Shown here piece by piece: positions 1 through 9,248 of a stretch of 64,000 nt of DNA. Source of the DNA: an uncultured Roseicyclus sp. (GTDB lineage Bacteria; Pseudomonadota; Alphaproteobacteria; Rhodobacterales; Rhodobacteraceae); the NCBI GenBank assembly GCA_947494975.1, contig CANLXA010000002.1, positions 992,001 through 1,056,000 of the forward strand, written 5' to 3'. How positions within the stretch are numbered: the stretch's first letter is position 1; the number at the start of each line of letters is the position of its first letter. Both the position numbers and the translations under genes were made by a program. The notes below the pieces were generated by a model that worked only from the letters and a program-made list of their open reading frames with translations, had not been told where the DNA came from and did no database searches.

Positions 1-464
1 GCGGCCTCGTGGCCACGGGCCTTGATGATCGCGAGATCATCGAGCTGGCGTCGGATACCGGCGATTGGCACCACGACCGCCGCACGGTGAGCCGGGCCGA
101 GCTGATCGGCGTGATGCGCCCGCGTGTGGAGGAAATCCTCGAAGACGTGCGCGCGCGGCTGGATGCGGCAGGCTTCGAGCATCTGCCGTCGCAACGCATT
201 GTCCTCACTGGTGGTGGGTCACAGATCCCCGGCCTTGACGGGCTGGCATCGCGGATCTTGGGCAATCAGGTGCGCCTTGGGCGGCCCATGCGGGTCGCGG
301 GCCTGCCGCAGACAGCTTATGGGTCCGCGTTTTCGGCCTGTGTCGGCCTCGCGCTTTTCGCGGCGTCCCCGCAAGACGAATGGTGGGATTTCGACCTGCC
401 CGCCGACCGCCTGCCCGCGCGGTCCATCCGCCGCGCGGTGAAGTGGTTCAAGGACAATTGGTGA
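1..464 (+). CDS. ftsA: Cell division protein FtsA, C-terminal part (5' end outside window)
   Basis: About 154 C-terminal residues are present; the reading frame is open to the left edge. FtsA is an actin-like ATPase that anchors FtsZ to the inner membrane at the division site. The visible part has the second phosphate-binding strand LTGGGSQIPG and a following helix typical of the actin fold. It ends in a basic, tryptophan-containing tail (RSIRRAVKWFKDNW), which fits the amphipathic membrane-targeting helix of FtsA. ftsZ lies downstream on the same strand, but a minus-strand gene sits between the two. The stop codon directly abuts the stop of that convergent gene. Confidence 0.93.
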   Translation, partial: GLVATGLDDREIIELASDTGDWHHDRRTVSRAELIGVMRPRVEEILEDVRARLDAAGFEHLPSQRIVLTGGGSQIPGLDGLASRILGNQVRLGRPMRVAGLPQTAYGSAFSACVGLALFAASPQDEWWDFDLPADRLPARSIRRAVKWFKDNW

Positions 465-1325
465 TCAACGGCGCGCCCGGCGGCGCATGAATGCCAGGCC
501 ACCCAGACCTGCCAACAGCAACGCGCCGCCCGCCGGTAGGGGTACGGGAGCAGGCGGCGGCAGCGTCCCGTCATCGTAGATATAGGTCAGCTCAATCGAG
601 TAATTCGCCGAATACCTGGTGTAAGATTCCGTTACACATGCGGTGATCAAGGCAATGCCGTTTGGATCGCAACTGGCGGAGACCCGAATTGATGGTTCGA
701 AGTATGGCGTCAGCTGCACAGGCCCGCCGTTTTGGAATCCAGCAAGATCCGACGCCGATGTGTATTCTTGTACTCGGGTCATGTTGCGTTCGATTCGGGG
801 GTCAAGTCCATTAAAGACCCTGCCGTCGACGCTAAGCGCGCCCCGTTCATTTCCATTCCCTTCCTGCGACGCTTGGGCAAAGCGTGTGGCTCCAAACGTC
901 CCGTTGGGGTCAATGACCCCGAACAGTATCTCTAAGCTGGCACCGCCGAAGCCGCTTTCACAATCGGAATTGAATCCCGAGTCCGCACAGCGAAAATCAA
1001 CCTCGATCCGGTCACCACGACCGTGCCGCGCGCGGTAAGTCAGTTCCACCCGCTCCAGCGTTCCCAGGCTGGCATCAAAGCTGTCGGCATAGAAAATATC
1101 GTTGGCGTCGGTGTCGAGCACGCTAATGCTATCCTCTCCATACAGGCGGCCGACGTCAAACGGGGGTAGAACGTCGAAGGAATACTCGTTCACATGTGAC
1201 CCGAAGTGGGTTTGCGTCATCGAAACGGGCACGGCAGCGGCCTGACCTGCAGCGCCCATCGCCAGTGCGGCGGCCAGCAGGGTTCGTGTGGGCCACTTGC
1301 GGGCCGGTTGGACATGAACAGACAT
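465..1325 (-). CDS. VPLPA-CTERM sorting-domain exported protein
   Basis: This 286-residue protein has an N-terminal signal peptide (hydrophobic LLAAALAMGAAGQAAA) and a C-terminal tripartite sorting tail: VPLPAGG, a hydrophobic stretch, then RRRARR. That tail matches the VPLPA-CTERM variant of the PEP-CTERM/exosortase signal found in roseobacters. The body (about residues 35-255) has Cys-containing beta-rich sequence and no enzyme motif I recognise. The start at 1325 is preferred over 1367 because it places the signal peptide at the N terminus. The body DNA is less G+C-rich than its neighbours. The gene runs against ftsA and ftsZ and separates this normally adjacent pair, which suggests insertion. 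No exosortase gene is in the window. Confidence 0.85.
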   Translation of the reverse strand: MSVHVQPARKWPTRTLLAAALAMGAAGQAAAVPVSMTQTHFGSHVNEYSFDVLPPFDVGRLYGEDSISVLDTDANDIFYADSFDASLGTLERVELTYRARHGRGDRIEVDFRCADSGFNSDCESGFGGASLEILFGVIDPNGTFGATRFAQASQEGNGNERGALSVDGRVFNGLDPRIERNMTRVQEYTSASDLAGFQNGGPVQLTPYFEPSIRVSASCDPNGIALITACVTESYTRYSANYSIELTYIYDDGTLPPPAPVPLPAGGALLLAGLGGLAFMRRRARR

Positions 1326-1391
1326 GGCGGCGTGATCCCCGGTTTGGTTTTTTGTTTGCCGAAGCATGGTTAACGGAGGTGACGGTGCGGA

Positions 1392-1411
1392 CCATCGTCA
1401 TATGACGATGG
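1392..1411. promoter_or_regulatory. Perfect 20-bp palindrome upstream of ftsZ
   Basis: CCATCGTCATATGACGATGG reads identically on both strands. It lies in the 325-bp gap between the divergent VPLPA-CTERM gene (start 1325) and ftsZ (start 1651). It could be an operator for either gene, or an 8-bp-stem hairpin in a leader RNA. The rest of the gap holds no convincing ORF. An AT-richer stretch near 1565-1600 (GTCTGTTTGGCAATAAAAG) could contain an ftsZ promoter, but I could not fix its boxes. Confidence 0.5.
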
Positions 1412-1650
1412 CGGCGGCCAGCCTTGCGCTTCGGGATCGCCTGTCCGGCCGTTGCCGTCCCCTCCATCTTGGGTGGGTACGCTAAATAGCCGCATTTCCC
1501 CCGCCAAACCGGCCACATTTCGCGCATTCTGCCGATTTTCCGCGTGACGGCGGGGCGAGATGGCGTTAGTCTGTTTGGCAATAAAAGAGGCAGATATGGC
1601 GATCCGACAAAAGATCGGGGGCCCGGACAAGAAACAGGCGGACAGTATTC

Positions 1651-3282
1651 ATGACTCTCAATCTTACCATGCCCGACGCTCAGCCCGAGCTTAAGCCGCG
1701 TATCACCGTATTTGGCGTTGGCGGGGCAGGCGGCAACGCCGTTAATAACATGATCGATCAGCAGCTGGATGGCTGCGAATTCGTGGTCGCCAACACCGAT
1801 GCCCAGGCGCTGGCGCAATCCCGCGCCCATAGCCGCATCCAGATGGGTGCGCGCGTGACCGAAGGGCTTGGCGCAGGGGCCCGGCCCGCCGTTGGCGCAA
1901 GTGCGGCGGAAGAATCGATTGAGGAAATCGTCGATCACCTGGCGGGTGCCCACATGGCGTTCATCACCGCCGGGATGGGCGGCGGCACCGGCACCGGCGC
2001 CGCGCCGATCATCGCGCAAGCGGCCCGGGAACTCGGCGTTCTGACCGTCGGCGTCGTGACAAAGCCGTTCCAGTTCGAAGGCGCCAAGCGGATGCGGCAG
2101 GCCGATGAGGGCATCGAGGCTCTGCAAAAGGTTGTCGACACGCTGATCATCATTCCCAACCAGAACCTGTTCCGGCTGGCGAACGAGAAAACCACCTTTA
2201 CCGAAGCCTTCAGCCTGGCGGATGATGTTCTGTACCAGGGTGTGAAAGGTGTGACCGATCTGATGGTGCGCCCCGGCCTGATCAACCTCGACTTCGCGGA
2301 TGTCCGTGCCGTGATGAACGAGATGGGCAAGGCCATGATGGGCACCGGCGAGGCAGATGGCGACAACCGCGCCCTGCAAGCCGCCGAGAAGGCCATCGCC
2401 AATCCGCTGCTCGACGAAATCAGCCTGCGCGGCGCGCGCGGTGTGCTGATCAATGTAACCGGTGGCTACGATCTGACCCTCTTCGAGCTGGACGAGGCCG
2501 CCAACCGCATCCGCGAAGAGGTGGATCCGGAGGCCAACATCATTGTGGGCTCAACGCTCGATACCGACATGGAAGGCCAGATGCGCGTCAGCGTTGTGGC
2601 TACAGGGATCGACGCGGTGGAGCAGGCCGAAGCGCCGATGCCCGCCCGCCATTTGGCCGCGGCCGCCGCGGCGATGGCCGCCGCGTCGGAATCTGCGGTG
2701 GACGATGCCGCCGCAGCCGAGCCGGAATTGGCCGACGACGGGGTCGAAAACGCGCCCGAACCGTCGCTGTTCGAAAGCTTCGACGCCGGAGCGGAAGTGG
2801 CCGAAGATCTGGGCGCCGATGACGTGCCGGCCCCGGCCTATCAGCCCGCACCGGCCCCGGCTCCCGCTCCGACGATGCAGCACGCTGCGCCGACCCGCGC
2901 CCAGATGGCCGCGGATGCCCAGGCCGGATACGTCGCGCCCAAGGCAGGCGCGGCCGGGTCCCCCACGCCCGAGGCTCTGGCCCGTCTGCGTGCAGCGATC
3001 CAGCGCGATACGCCGCGTCCGCAACCGATGGCGGCCGCACCGGATGCCGGACCTGCCGGAGGTGAAACGGCGCAGCAGAAGCGCGGGTTCGGGATCAATT
3101 CCCTGATCAACCGGATGACCGGAAGTGCCGATGATGGCCCGGCACCGGTGGAGCGCCGCCAGCCGCCGATGGCCGCGGCGCCCACACCGGCAGCACCGCC
3201 GCGTTCCATCGACGATGGCATCGTTGACCCCGATCAGGAGCGGATCGAAATTCCCGCCTTCCTCCGGCGTCAGGCGAACTGA
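1651..3282 (+). CDS. ftsZ: Cell division protein FtsZ
   Basis: This is the tubulin-like GTPase that polymerises into the Z-ring. The nucleotide-binding glycine loop GVGGAGGN is near residue 22 and the tubulin signature GGGTGTGAA near residue 110. The T7 synergy-loop region ([11 protein letters not shown]) is also present. The globular domain ends near residue 330 and is followed by about 200 residues of Ala/Pro/Asp-rich linker. The conserved C-terminal peptide ([11 protein letters not shown]), which binds FtsA and other partners, closes the protein. At 543 residues it is long because of the linker, as is usual in alphaproteobacteria. The ATG at 1651 has only a weak upstream purine stretch. 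A strong terminator follows. Confidence 0.98.
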   Translation: MTLNLTMPDAQPELKPRITVFGVGGAGGNAVNNMIDQQLDGCEFVVANTDAQALAQSRAHSRIQMGARVTEGLGAGARPAVGASAAEESIEEIVDHLAGAHMAFITAGMGGGTGTGAAPIIAQAARELGVLTVGVVTKPFQFEGAKRMRQADEGIEALQKVVDTLIIIPNQNLFRLANEKTTFTEAFSLADDVLYQGVKGVTDLMVRPGLINLDFADVRAVMNEMGKAMMGTGEADGDNRALQAAEKAIANPLLDEISLRGARGVLINVTGGYDLTLFELDEAANRIREEVDPEANIIVGSTLDTDMEGQMRVSVVATGIDAVEQAEAPMPARHLAAAAAAMAAASESAVDDAAAAEPELADDGVENAPEPSLFESFDAGAEVAEDLGADDVPAPAYQPAPAPAPAPTMQHAAPTRAQMAADAQAGYVAPKAGAAGSPTPEALARLRAAIQRDTPRPQPMAAAPDAGPAGGETAQQKRGFGINSLINRMTGSADDGPAPVERRQPPMAAAPTPAAPPRSIDDGIVDPDQERIEIPAFLRRQAN

Positions 3283-3302
3283 ATCCGAATCACAATCCAG
3301 AT

Positions 3303-3337
3303 GAAAGGGCCGGTCAATGACTGGTCCTTTCTCTTTT
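3303..3337 (+). terminator. Rho-independent terminator after ftsZ
   Basis: A long stem (GAAAGGGCCGGT paired with ACTGGTCCTTTC, two G-T wobbles, loop CAATG) spans 3303-3331. The T-rich tract TCTTTT follows at 3332-3337. It starts 21 bp after the ftsZ stop, so ftsZ transcription probably ends here and lpxC has its own promoter. Confidence 0.85.
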
Positions 3338-3468
3338 AATTTCAGATATTTAGGATCATTTGCTCAAGTATTGGGCGATTTCCCGCCGACGCCGCAAGCC
3401 ATTGTTGCAGCACGTCATAAAGGTTGAGTTGCCCCTTCCGCCATGCCCCGGTAACCCCATATCAAGCG

Positions 3469-3483
3469 GTAAACCGATGTTAA
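3469..3483 (+). promoter_or_regulatory. Near-consensus CtrA box upstream of lpxC
   Basis: GTAA-N7-TTAA lies about 100 bp before lpxC. The CtrA consensus is TTAA-N7-TTAA, so one base differs. CtrA is the alphaproteobacterial cell-cycle response regulator. The remaining 300-bp ftsZ-lpxC gap shows only the terminator described above. Confidence 0.35.
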
Positions 3484-3581
3484 CCACCTTGGGTGGAGAC
3501 GGGGCCGCCACCCGGCAGAGCGTCTTGACGCAATAGGCGCGCGGGGAACGAGTTGGGACAGGACATGCGGGCAGTAATCTG

Positions 3582-4499
3582 ATGCAGGCAACACTCCGAA
3601 CAATGGTATCCTTTGTGGGCGTTGGCCTGCATTCGGGCCGTCCGGCCCGGGTCAGCTTGCTGCCCCAGGCCGCCAATGTCGGGATCTGGTTCCGCCGTAC
3701 GGACCTCGATGATGCCGAGATGATCCCCGCCCGCTACGATCTGGTTCCGCAAAGCCGCCTGTGCACCAGGCTGATTGCCGAGGATGGCACCGAGGTGTCG
3801 ACCGTTGAGCACATCATGGCAGCGCTGGTGGGATCCGGTATTCACAATGCCCTGATCGAAGTGGACGGCCCCGAGCTTCCGATCCTCGATGGCTCCGCCG
3901 CGCCGTTTGTGCGCGGCATTCTGGATGCGGGCATCCAACGCCAGTCCGCGCCGATCTATGCCCTCGAAATCCTGCAGCCCGTGCGGGTGGAGGAGGACGG
4001 TGCCTGGGCCGAACTGACCCCGGCGGACGGGCTCGAGATGGATTACACCATCGATTTCGACGACGCCGCGATCGGCCGTCAGCAACGGATCGAAAATCTG
4101 GCCAATGGCCGCTTCGTGCGCGAATTGTGTGACAGCCGCACATTCTGCCGCCGCTCGGATGTCGAGATGATGCATCAGGCGGGCCTGGCCCTTGGCGGCA
4201 CATACGACAATGCCGTCGTGGTGGATGGCGACGCGGTGCTGAGCCCCGGCGGCTTCCGCCACGCCGATGAGGCGGTGCGCCACAAGATGCTGGACGCGCT
4301 TGGCGATCTGGCGCTGGCAGGGGCGCCCATTCTGGGCCGCTATACCGGCTATCGCGCGGGCCACATGATCACCAACCAGCTTTTGCGCGCGCTGTTTGCC
4401 AAGCCCGGCGCGGTGCGTCTGGTGGAATGCACCAGCAACCAGGCCGCGCGCTTGCCGGGTGTCGGTGTCAAAACCGCCGATCTGGCCCATGTGGCCTGA
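3582..4499 (+). CDS. lpxC: UDP-3-O-acyl-N-acetylglucosamine deacetylase LpxC
   Basis: LpxC performs the committed, zinc-dependent deacetylation step of lipid A synthesis in the cytoplasm. The first zinc ligand is in STVEHIMAAL (His near residue 77). The other two are in VRHKMLDALGD (His about 234, Asp about 238). GYRAGHMITN carries the catalytic-region histidine near residue 260. At 305 residues it has normal family length. The gene follows ftsZ after a terminator, an order common in proteobacterial division/envelope clusters. Confidence 0.97.
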   Translation: MQATLRTMVSFVGVGLHSGRPARVSLLPQAANVGIWFRRTDLDDAEMIPARYDLVPQSRLCTRLIAEDGTEVSTVEHIMAALVGSGIHNALIEVDGPELPILDGSAAPFVRGILDAGIQRQSAPIYALEILQPVRVEEDGAWAELTPADGLEMDYTIDFDDAAIGRQQRIENLANGRFVRELCDSRTFCRRSDVEMMHQAGLALGGTYDNAVVVDGDAVLSPGGFRHADEAVRHKMLDALGDLALAGAPILGRYTGYRAGHMITNQLLRALFAKPGAVRLVECTSNQAARLPGVGVKTADLAHVA

Positions 4500-4636
4500 A
4501 CCACGCGCTTGACACACATTTCCGCGAAGGCTGCCCGTGGGATCGTTGAGGTGTTTTGCCTGCAAAAGGAATGTGCTAAACGCTGCTTAAGACGGGCCCG
4601 AACAGGGTCAGAAGATTGGGTTTGAGGCTTTATCGC

Positions 4637-5569
4637 ATGAAACTGTCCCCCCTCCGACTGACCCGGGTTCGGCTGTCCGGTACGGCCCTGATCCTGACGC
4701 TTGCGCTGGCTGGCTGCGGTGGTGGCGGCGGTGGTGGCCTGTTCGGGGGCAATGGCGGCGGCCTGTTCGGGGGCGGCTCCGGCGGCGGCGGCGGGTTCTT
4801 TGCAAGCCGCGGCTCCAACGTGCCGCTGGAAGAGCTTGATGCCGAAACCATCTACCGCCAGGCCGAGTTCGAGCTGGAGCGCGGACAGCCGGATAATGCC
4901 GCGGCGTTGTTCATCGAAGTGGAACGTCTGCACCCCTATTCGGAATGGGCGGAACGCGGGCTGATCATGGCGGCGTTCTCCTACCATGAGGACGGCGATT
5001 ACGAGGCCGCGCGCGTGGCCGCGCAGCGCTACCTTGATTTCTATCCGGGCAACGAAGATGCGGCCTATGCGCAGTACCTTCTGGCGCTCAGCTATTACGA
5101 CCAGATCGATCAGGTGGGCCGCGACCAGGGCGTGACCTATCAGGCCTTGCAGGCGCTGCGCGTCGTGATCGAACGCTATCCCGACAGCGAATATGCCCAG
5201 GATGCGATCCTGCGCTTCGATCTGGCCTTCGATCATCTGGCGGGCAAGGAAATGGAAGTGGGGCGCTACTACCTGCGGCGCGAACATTATACGTCGGCCA
5301 TCAACCGGTTCCGGGCCGTTGTCGAAGACTTCCAGACCACCACCCACACGCCCGAAGCGCTTCTGCGTCTGGTCGAGGCCTATCTCGCCCTTGGCCTGAC
5401 CGATGAGGCGCAGACAGCCGGTGCAATCCTTGGCTACAACTTCCGCTCGTCGCCGTTCTACGACGATGCCTTCCGGCAGTTGAACGGGCAGGGCCTGGCA
5501 CTGGAAGCAGCGGGCGAGAACTGGCTGCGTGAGGTTTGGCAGCAAACGGTGCGCGGCGACTGGTTGTAA
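4637..5569 (+). CDS. bamD: Outer membrane assembly lipoprotein BamD (ComL) with Gly-rich linker
   Basis: BamD is a TPR lipoprotein of the BAM complex that inserts beta-barrel proteins into the outer membrane. The ATG at 4637 is preferred over the TTG at 4616 because it gives a compact signal peptide with lipobox LALAGC (Cys about residue 27). Directly after the Cys comes an unusual run of roughly 28 residues made almost entirely of Gly with Leu, Phe and Asn. BamD-type TPR helices follow (AETIYRQAEFELERG, RLHPYSEWAERG, RYPDSEYAQDAI). The protein is 310 residues, longer than many BamD proteins. Confidence 0.94.
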   Translation: MKLSPLRLTRVRLSGTALILTLALAGCGGGGGGGLFGGNGGGLFGGGSGGGGGFFASRGSNVPLEELDAETIYRQAEFELERGQPDNAAALFIEVERLHPYSEWAERGLIMAAFSYHEDGDYEAARVAAQRYLDFYPGNEDAAYAQYLLALSYYDQIDQVGRDQGVTYQALQALRVVIERYPDSEYAQDAILRFDLAFDHLAGKEMEVGRYYLRREHYTSAINRFRAVVEDFQTTTHTPEALLRLVEAYLALGLTDEAQTAGAILGYNFRSSPFYDDAFRQLNGQGLALEAAGENWLREVWQQTVRGDWL

Positions 5570-5610
5570 CGGCCTTGACCCCGGCTTTGGGTTAAGGAAC
5601 ACCCTGTCCC

Positions 5611-7272
5611 ATGCTGCGCCATCTCGATATCCGCGACATGCTGATTATCGACCGGCTGGAATTGGCGTTCCAGCCTGGCCTCAACGTGCTGACCGGTGAA
5701 ACCGGCGCCGGCAAATCCATCCTTCTCGACTCGCTCGGCTTTGTACTTGGCTGGCGTGGCCGCGCCGATCTTGTGCGTGCAGGTGCTGCGCAGGGGGAGG
5801 TTGTGGCCGAGTTCGAGATCGGCGACGGGCATCCGGCCCGCACCATCTTGGAAGACGCAGGCCTGCCCGTTGCCGATGAGTTGATCCTGCGCCGGATCAA
5901 CACGCCGGAGGGGCGCAAGACGGCTTGGGTCAATGACCGGCGCGTGTCCGGTGATGTCCTGCGGGCGCTGTCCGATGTGCTGGTGGAACTGCACGGCCAG
6001 CAGGACGATCGCGGCCTGCTGGACCCGAAGAACCACCGGGCCATGCTGGACCAATTCGGCGATCTGGCCACGCTGCGGGATCAGGTGAAAACCGCCTGGC
6101 GGGGGCGGGCGGCGGCGGCGAAGGCGCTGGCCGATGCCGAGGTACGGCTCGCAGCGATGCGCGATGAAGAGGATTTCCTGCGCCACGCGGTGGCGGAACT
6201 GCAGAAGCTGGCCCCCGAACCGGGGGAGGAGGCGGAACTGGATGCCCGCCGCCGCCTGATGCAGAGCGCCGAAAAGATGCGTGAAGATATCGCGCAGGCG
6301 GTCACCGCCCTGGGCCTGAACGGTGCCGAAGGGGCGATGAGTGACGCGCAACGCTGGCTCGACGGTGTTGTGGAGCACGCAGACGGGCGGCTGGAATTGC
6401 CGCTGGCGGCGCTCGAACGCGCGCTGGTGGAACTGGGGGAAGCGCAGGCGGGCGTGGCAAGCTTCGTCGAGCGGCTGGAGTTCGACCCCGCCGAATTGGA
6501 GATGGCTGAAGAGCGGCTCTTTGCGCTGCGCGGATTGGCGCGGAAGCATGGCGTTCTGGCCGATGATCTGGCCGGGCTGGCCGATGATCTGACGGCGCGG
6601 CTGGAGGCCCTGGACGGCGGGGAGGCCGAGATAGCCGGTCTGATCGCGGCGCGGGACACGGCTGAGGCCGCCTATCAGGCCGCTGCTGCCCGTCTAACCA
6701 CGGCGCGCCAAGGGGCGGCGCGGGATCTGGATGCGGCGATGGCCACGGAGTTGGCGCCCCTGAAAATGGAGCGTGCCGTGTTCGAGACGAAGGTTGAGGG
6801 CGCCGCGCCGGGGCCTGATGGCAGCGACGCGGTCACCTTCACGGTCGCCACGAATCCCGGCGCGCCAGCGGGTGCTTTGAACAAGATCGCTTCGGGCGGG
6901 GAGCTGTCGCGATTTCTTCTGGCGCTCAAGGTCTGTCTGACGGCGGATGCCGAGGATCTGACGATGATCTTTGACGAGATCGATCGCGGGGTAGGCGGGG
7001 CCACCGCCGATGCTGTGGGGCGGCGTCTGAAGGCCCTGGCCGAGGGCGGTCAGGTGCTTGTCGTAACCCATTCGCCCCAGGTCGCGGCCCTGGGGGCGCA
7101 TCATTGGCAGGTGGCCAAAAGCGTTGAAGCGGATGTTACGCTCAGCCGGGTTATTCCGTTGGATGAAGACGCGCGGATCGATGAAGTGGCGCGCATGGTT
7201 TCGGGCGACCGGATCACCGATGCGGCCCGCGATGCGGCGCGCGCGCTTCTGAACGGCGTGGGCGAGACCTGA
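5611..7272 (+). CDS. recN: DNA repair protein RecN
   Basis: RecN is an SMC-like ATPase that acts in double-strand break repair. Walker A (GETGAGKS, about residues 29-36) and the ABC signature (ASGGELSRF, about 428) are present. So is Walker B (TMIFDEIDRGVGG, about 451-463). The middle (about 150-390) is Ala/Glu/Leu-rich and should form the antiparallel coiled coil. At 553 residues it has usual length. It lies 42 bp after bamD on the same strand, and a bamD-recN order is seen in many alphaproteobacteria. Confidence 0.97.
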   Translation: MLRHLDIRDMLIIDRLELAFQPGLNVLTGETGAGKSILLDSLGFVLGWRGRADLVRAGAAQGEVVAEFEIGDGHPARTILEDAGLPVADELILRRINTPEGRKTAWVNDRRVSGDVLRALSDVLVELHGQQDDRGLLDPKNHRAMLDQFGDLATLRDQVKTAWRGRAAAAKALADAEVRLAAMRDEEDFLRHAVAELQKLAPEPGEEAELDARRRLMQSAEKMREDIAQAVTALGLNGAEGAMSDAQRWLDGVVEHADGRLELPLAALERALVELGEAQAGVASFVERLEFDPAELEMAEERLFALRGLARKHGVLADDLAGLADDLTARLEALDGGEAEIAGLIAARDTAEAAYQAAAARLTTARQGAARDLDAAMATELAPLKMERAVFETKVEGAAPGPDGSDAVTFTVATNPGAPAGALNKIASGGELSRFLLALKVCLTADAEDLTMIFDEIDRGVGGATADAVGRRLKALAEGGQVLVVTHSPQVAALGAHHWQVAKSVEADVTLSRVIPLDEDARIDEVARMVSGDRITDAARDAARALLNGVGET

Positions 7273-7496
7273 GCCATCCCCGACGCGGATATCACGCCGA
7301 TCATGACGGTGATCTGTGCATTCGGAGAAGATGAAGCGGCCGTGGAAACGCTGAATTGAAGAACCTGAGGCTTTCCAAAGCCTTGCCGCTTCTCTACCAC
7401 ATTGGGAATACTCCGCCAGAGAGGCTGACGGCAGCGCGGCTGCGGCCCTCGGACAGGCACCGCCCACGCCAACCGCGCAGGAAAGCGAACCCACCC

Positions 7497-9185
7497 GTGG
7501 CCGAGACACCGCGCGGATATCTGCAGGCCCAGGCGCACCGCGCCGCAATGGGCGCGCGCGGGGCGTGGTCGCTTCTGCTCGAAAAGGGCCCGAGCCAGTT
7601 TCAATTCTGGCTGATCGCGTTGTTCATCGGGGTCTCCGCCGGGTTCGCTGCCCTGCTTTTTCGCAAGGCGATCAGCTGGTTGCAAGAAACGCTTTACGGC
7701 GTGGAGGATGTGCGAATGCTGCATTCCTTTGCGGAAAGCCTGCCGTGGTGGGTGATCTTGCTGATCCCCGTCGGCGGCGGGCTGGTTGTGGGTTTGATCC
7801 TGCATTGGTTCACCCCCGATGGGCGCGTCCGGTCGGTGGCCGATGTGATCGAGGGCGCCGCGCTGAATGAGGGGCGAGTGGAGGAGAAGGAGGGGCTGGC
7901 CTCGGCCCTTGCCTCGCTGATCACCCTGGGATCGGGGGGATCGTCGGGCCGGGAGGGGCCAGTGGTGCACCTGGCCGCCGTGATCTCGTCACGGATCTCC
8001 CGCTGGATCAACGCCGATGGGATTACCGGGCGCGACCTTCTGGGCTGCGCCGTGGCGGCGGCGGTGAGTGCTTCGTTCAATGCGCCGATTGCCGGCGCGA
8101 TCTTTGCGCTTGAGGTGGTGCTGCGTCACTTCGCGGTTCACGCATTCGCGCCTATCGTTATCGCATCGGCTGCGGGCACAGTGATCAACCGCCTCGAATT
8201 CGGCGATGTGACGGAATTCATGTTGGCCGGTGACGGTATGCTGCGCTTCTATGTGGAACTGCCCGCCTTCCTGATCCTTGGCCTTCTCTCGGGCCTCGTG
8301 GCGGTCCTGTTCATGCGCGGCACGTTCTGGGCCGAAGATGTCGGCACCGCCCTGCAACGGCGCACCGGCCTGCCGCGTTGGTTGCGCCCGGCGGTGGCAG
8401 GGCTGCTTCTGGGCGGTATGGCGATCTGGTTTCCGCATATCATCGGCGTCGGGTACGAGACGACCTCCGCCGCGCTCACCGGTGAGCTGCTATTATGGGA
8501 GGCCGTTGTCTTTGCGATCCTCAAGGCGGCTGCCGCCGCGATTACCATCGCGGGCCGTATGGGCGGCGGCGTGTTTTCCCCGTCACTGATGATCGGGGCA
8601 ATCACGGGGCTGGCCTTCGGGTTGGTGGCGACGGGAATTTTTCCCAACGTGTCCGGCTCCGAGACGCTCTATGCGCTGGCCGGGATGGGCGCGGTGGCCG
8701 CGGCGGTTCTGGGCGCGCCGATTTCCACCACGTTGATCGTGTTCGAGCTGACCGGCGACTGGCAGACAGGGCTGGCCGTCATGGTGGCGGTGTCGATGTC
8801 GACGGCGGTGTCGTCCAGGCTGGTGGACCGGTCCTTCTTCCTGACCCAGCTGGAGCGGCGCAACATCCATCTGGCCGCGGGCCCGCAGGCCTATCTTCTC
8901 AGCATGTTCCGCGTGGGCCGCGTGATGCGGCCGATGACCCATGAGAACTCCGCCCCCGAGGACCGGCTTCTGACTCTGATCGAGCAGGGGATTTTCACCG
9001 ATACGCAATCGACGTTGGAGAGCGCCTTGCCGATTTTCGAGCGCACGGGGCTGGATTTCGTGCCGGTTGTGCAATTGTCGCCCACCGGCGGAGCCCCGGC
9101 CCTGGAGGGTGCGCTGTTCCATGTCGATGCGTTGAAGGCCTATAACCGGGCCCTGGCGGCGACGGCGGCGGAAGAACACAGCTAA
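7497..9185 (+). CDS. ClC-family chloride channel or H+/Cl- antiporter
   Basis: This is a polytopic inner-membrane protein with about ten or more hydrophobic segments. It carries the ClC signature GREGPVVH (about residue 150), with the gating-glutamate position occupied, and the later motif GMGAVAAAVLGAPIS. The region after about residue 460 is soluble and resembles a degenerate CBS-type domain (VGRVMRPMTHENSAPED). The frame is open from a TTG at 7356, but its first 47 residues are basic and unlike a ClC. I chose the GTG at 7497, which has GGAAAG upstream; the ATG at 7548 is also possible. Transport mode cannot be decided from sequence alone. Confidence 0.9.
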   Translation: MAETPRGYLQAQAHRAAMGARGAWSLLLEKGPSQFQFWLIALFIGVSAGFAALLFRKAISWLQETLYGVEDVRMLHSFAESLPWWVILLIPVGGGLVVGLILHWFTPDGRVRSVADVIEGAALNEGRVEEKEGLASALASLITLGSGGSSGREGPVVHLAAVISSRISRWINADGITGRDLLGCAVAAAVSASFNAPIAGAIFALEVVLRHFAVHAFAPIVIASAAGTVINRLEFGDVTEFMLAGDGMLRFYVELPAFLILGLLSGLVAVLFMRGTFWAEDVGTALQRRTGLPRWLRPAVAGLLLGGMAIWFPHIIGVGYETTSAALTGELLLWEAVVFAILKAAAAAITIAGRMGGGVFSPSLMIGAITGLAFGLVATGIFPNVSGSETLYALAGMGAVAAAVLGAPISTTLIVFELTGDWQTGLAVMVAVSMSTAVSSRLVDRSFFLTQLERRNIHLAAGPQAYLLSMFRVGRVMRPMTHENSAPEDRLLTLIEQGIFTDTQSTLESALPIFERTGLDFVPVVQLSPTGGAPALEGALFHVDALKAYNRALAATAAEEHS

Positions 9186-9248
9186 GGGGTTCCGCCGGCA
9201 CACACTTTCCCTTTGGCGAATGCGCCCTGTCGGGGCATGGTTAACGCC

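Noticed and set aside
1156-2379. 407-codon minus-strand ORF over ftsZ
   Set aside because: It is a high-G+C shadow; ftsZ on the plus strand accounts for the sequence fully.
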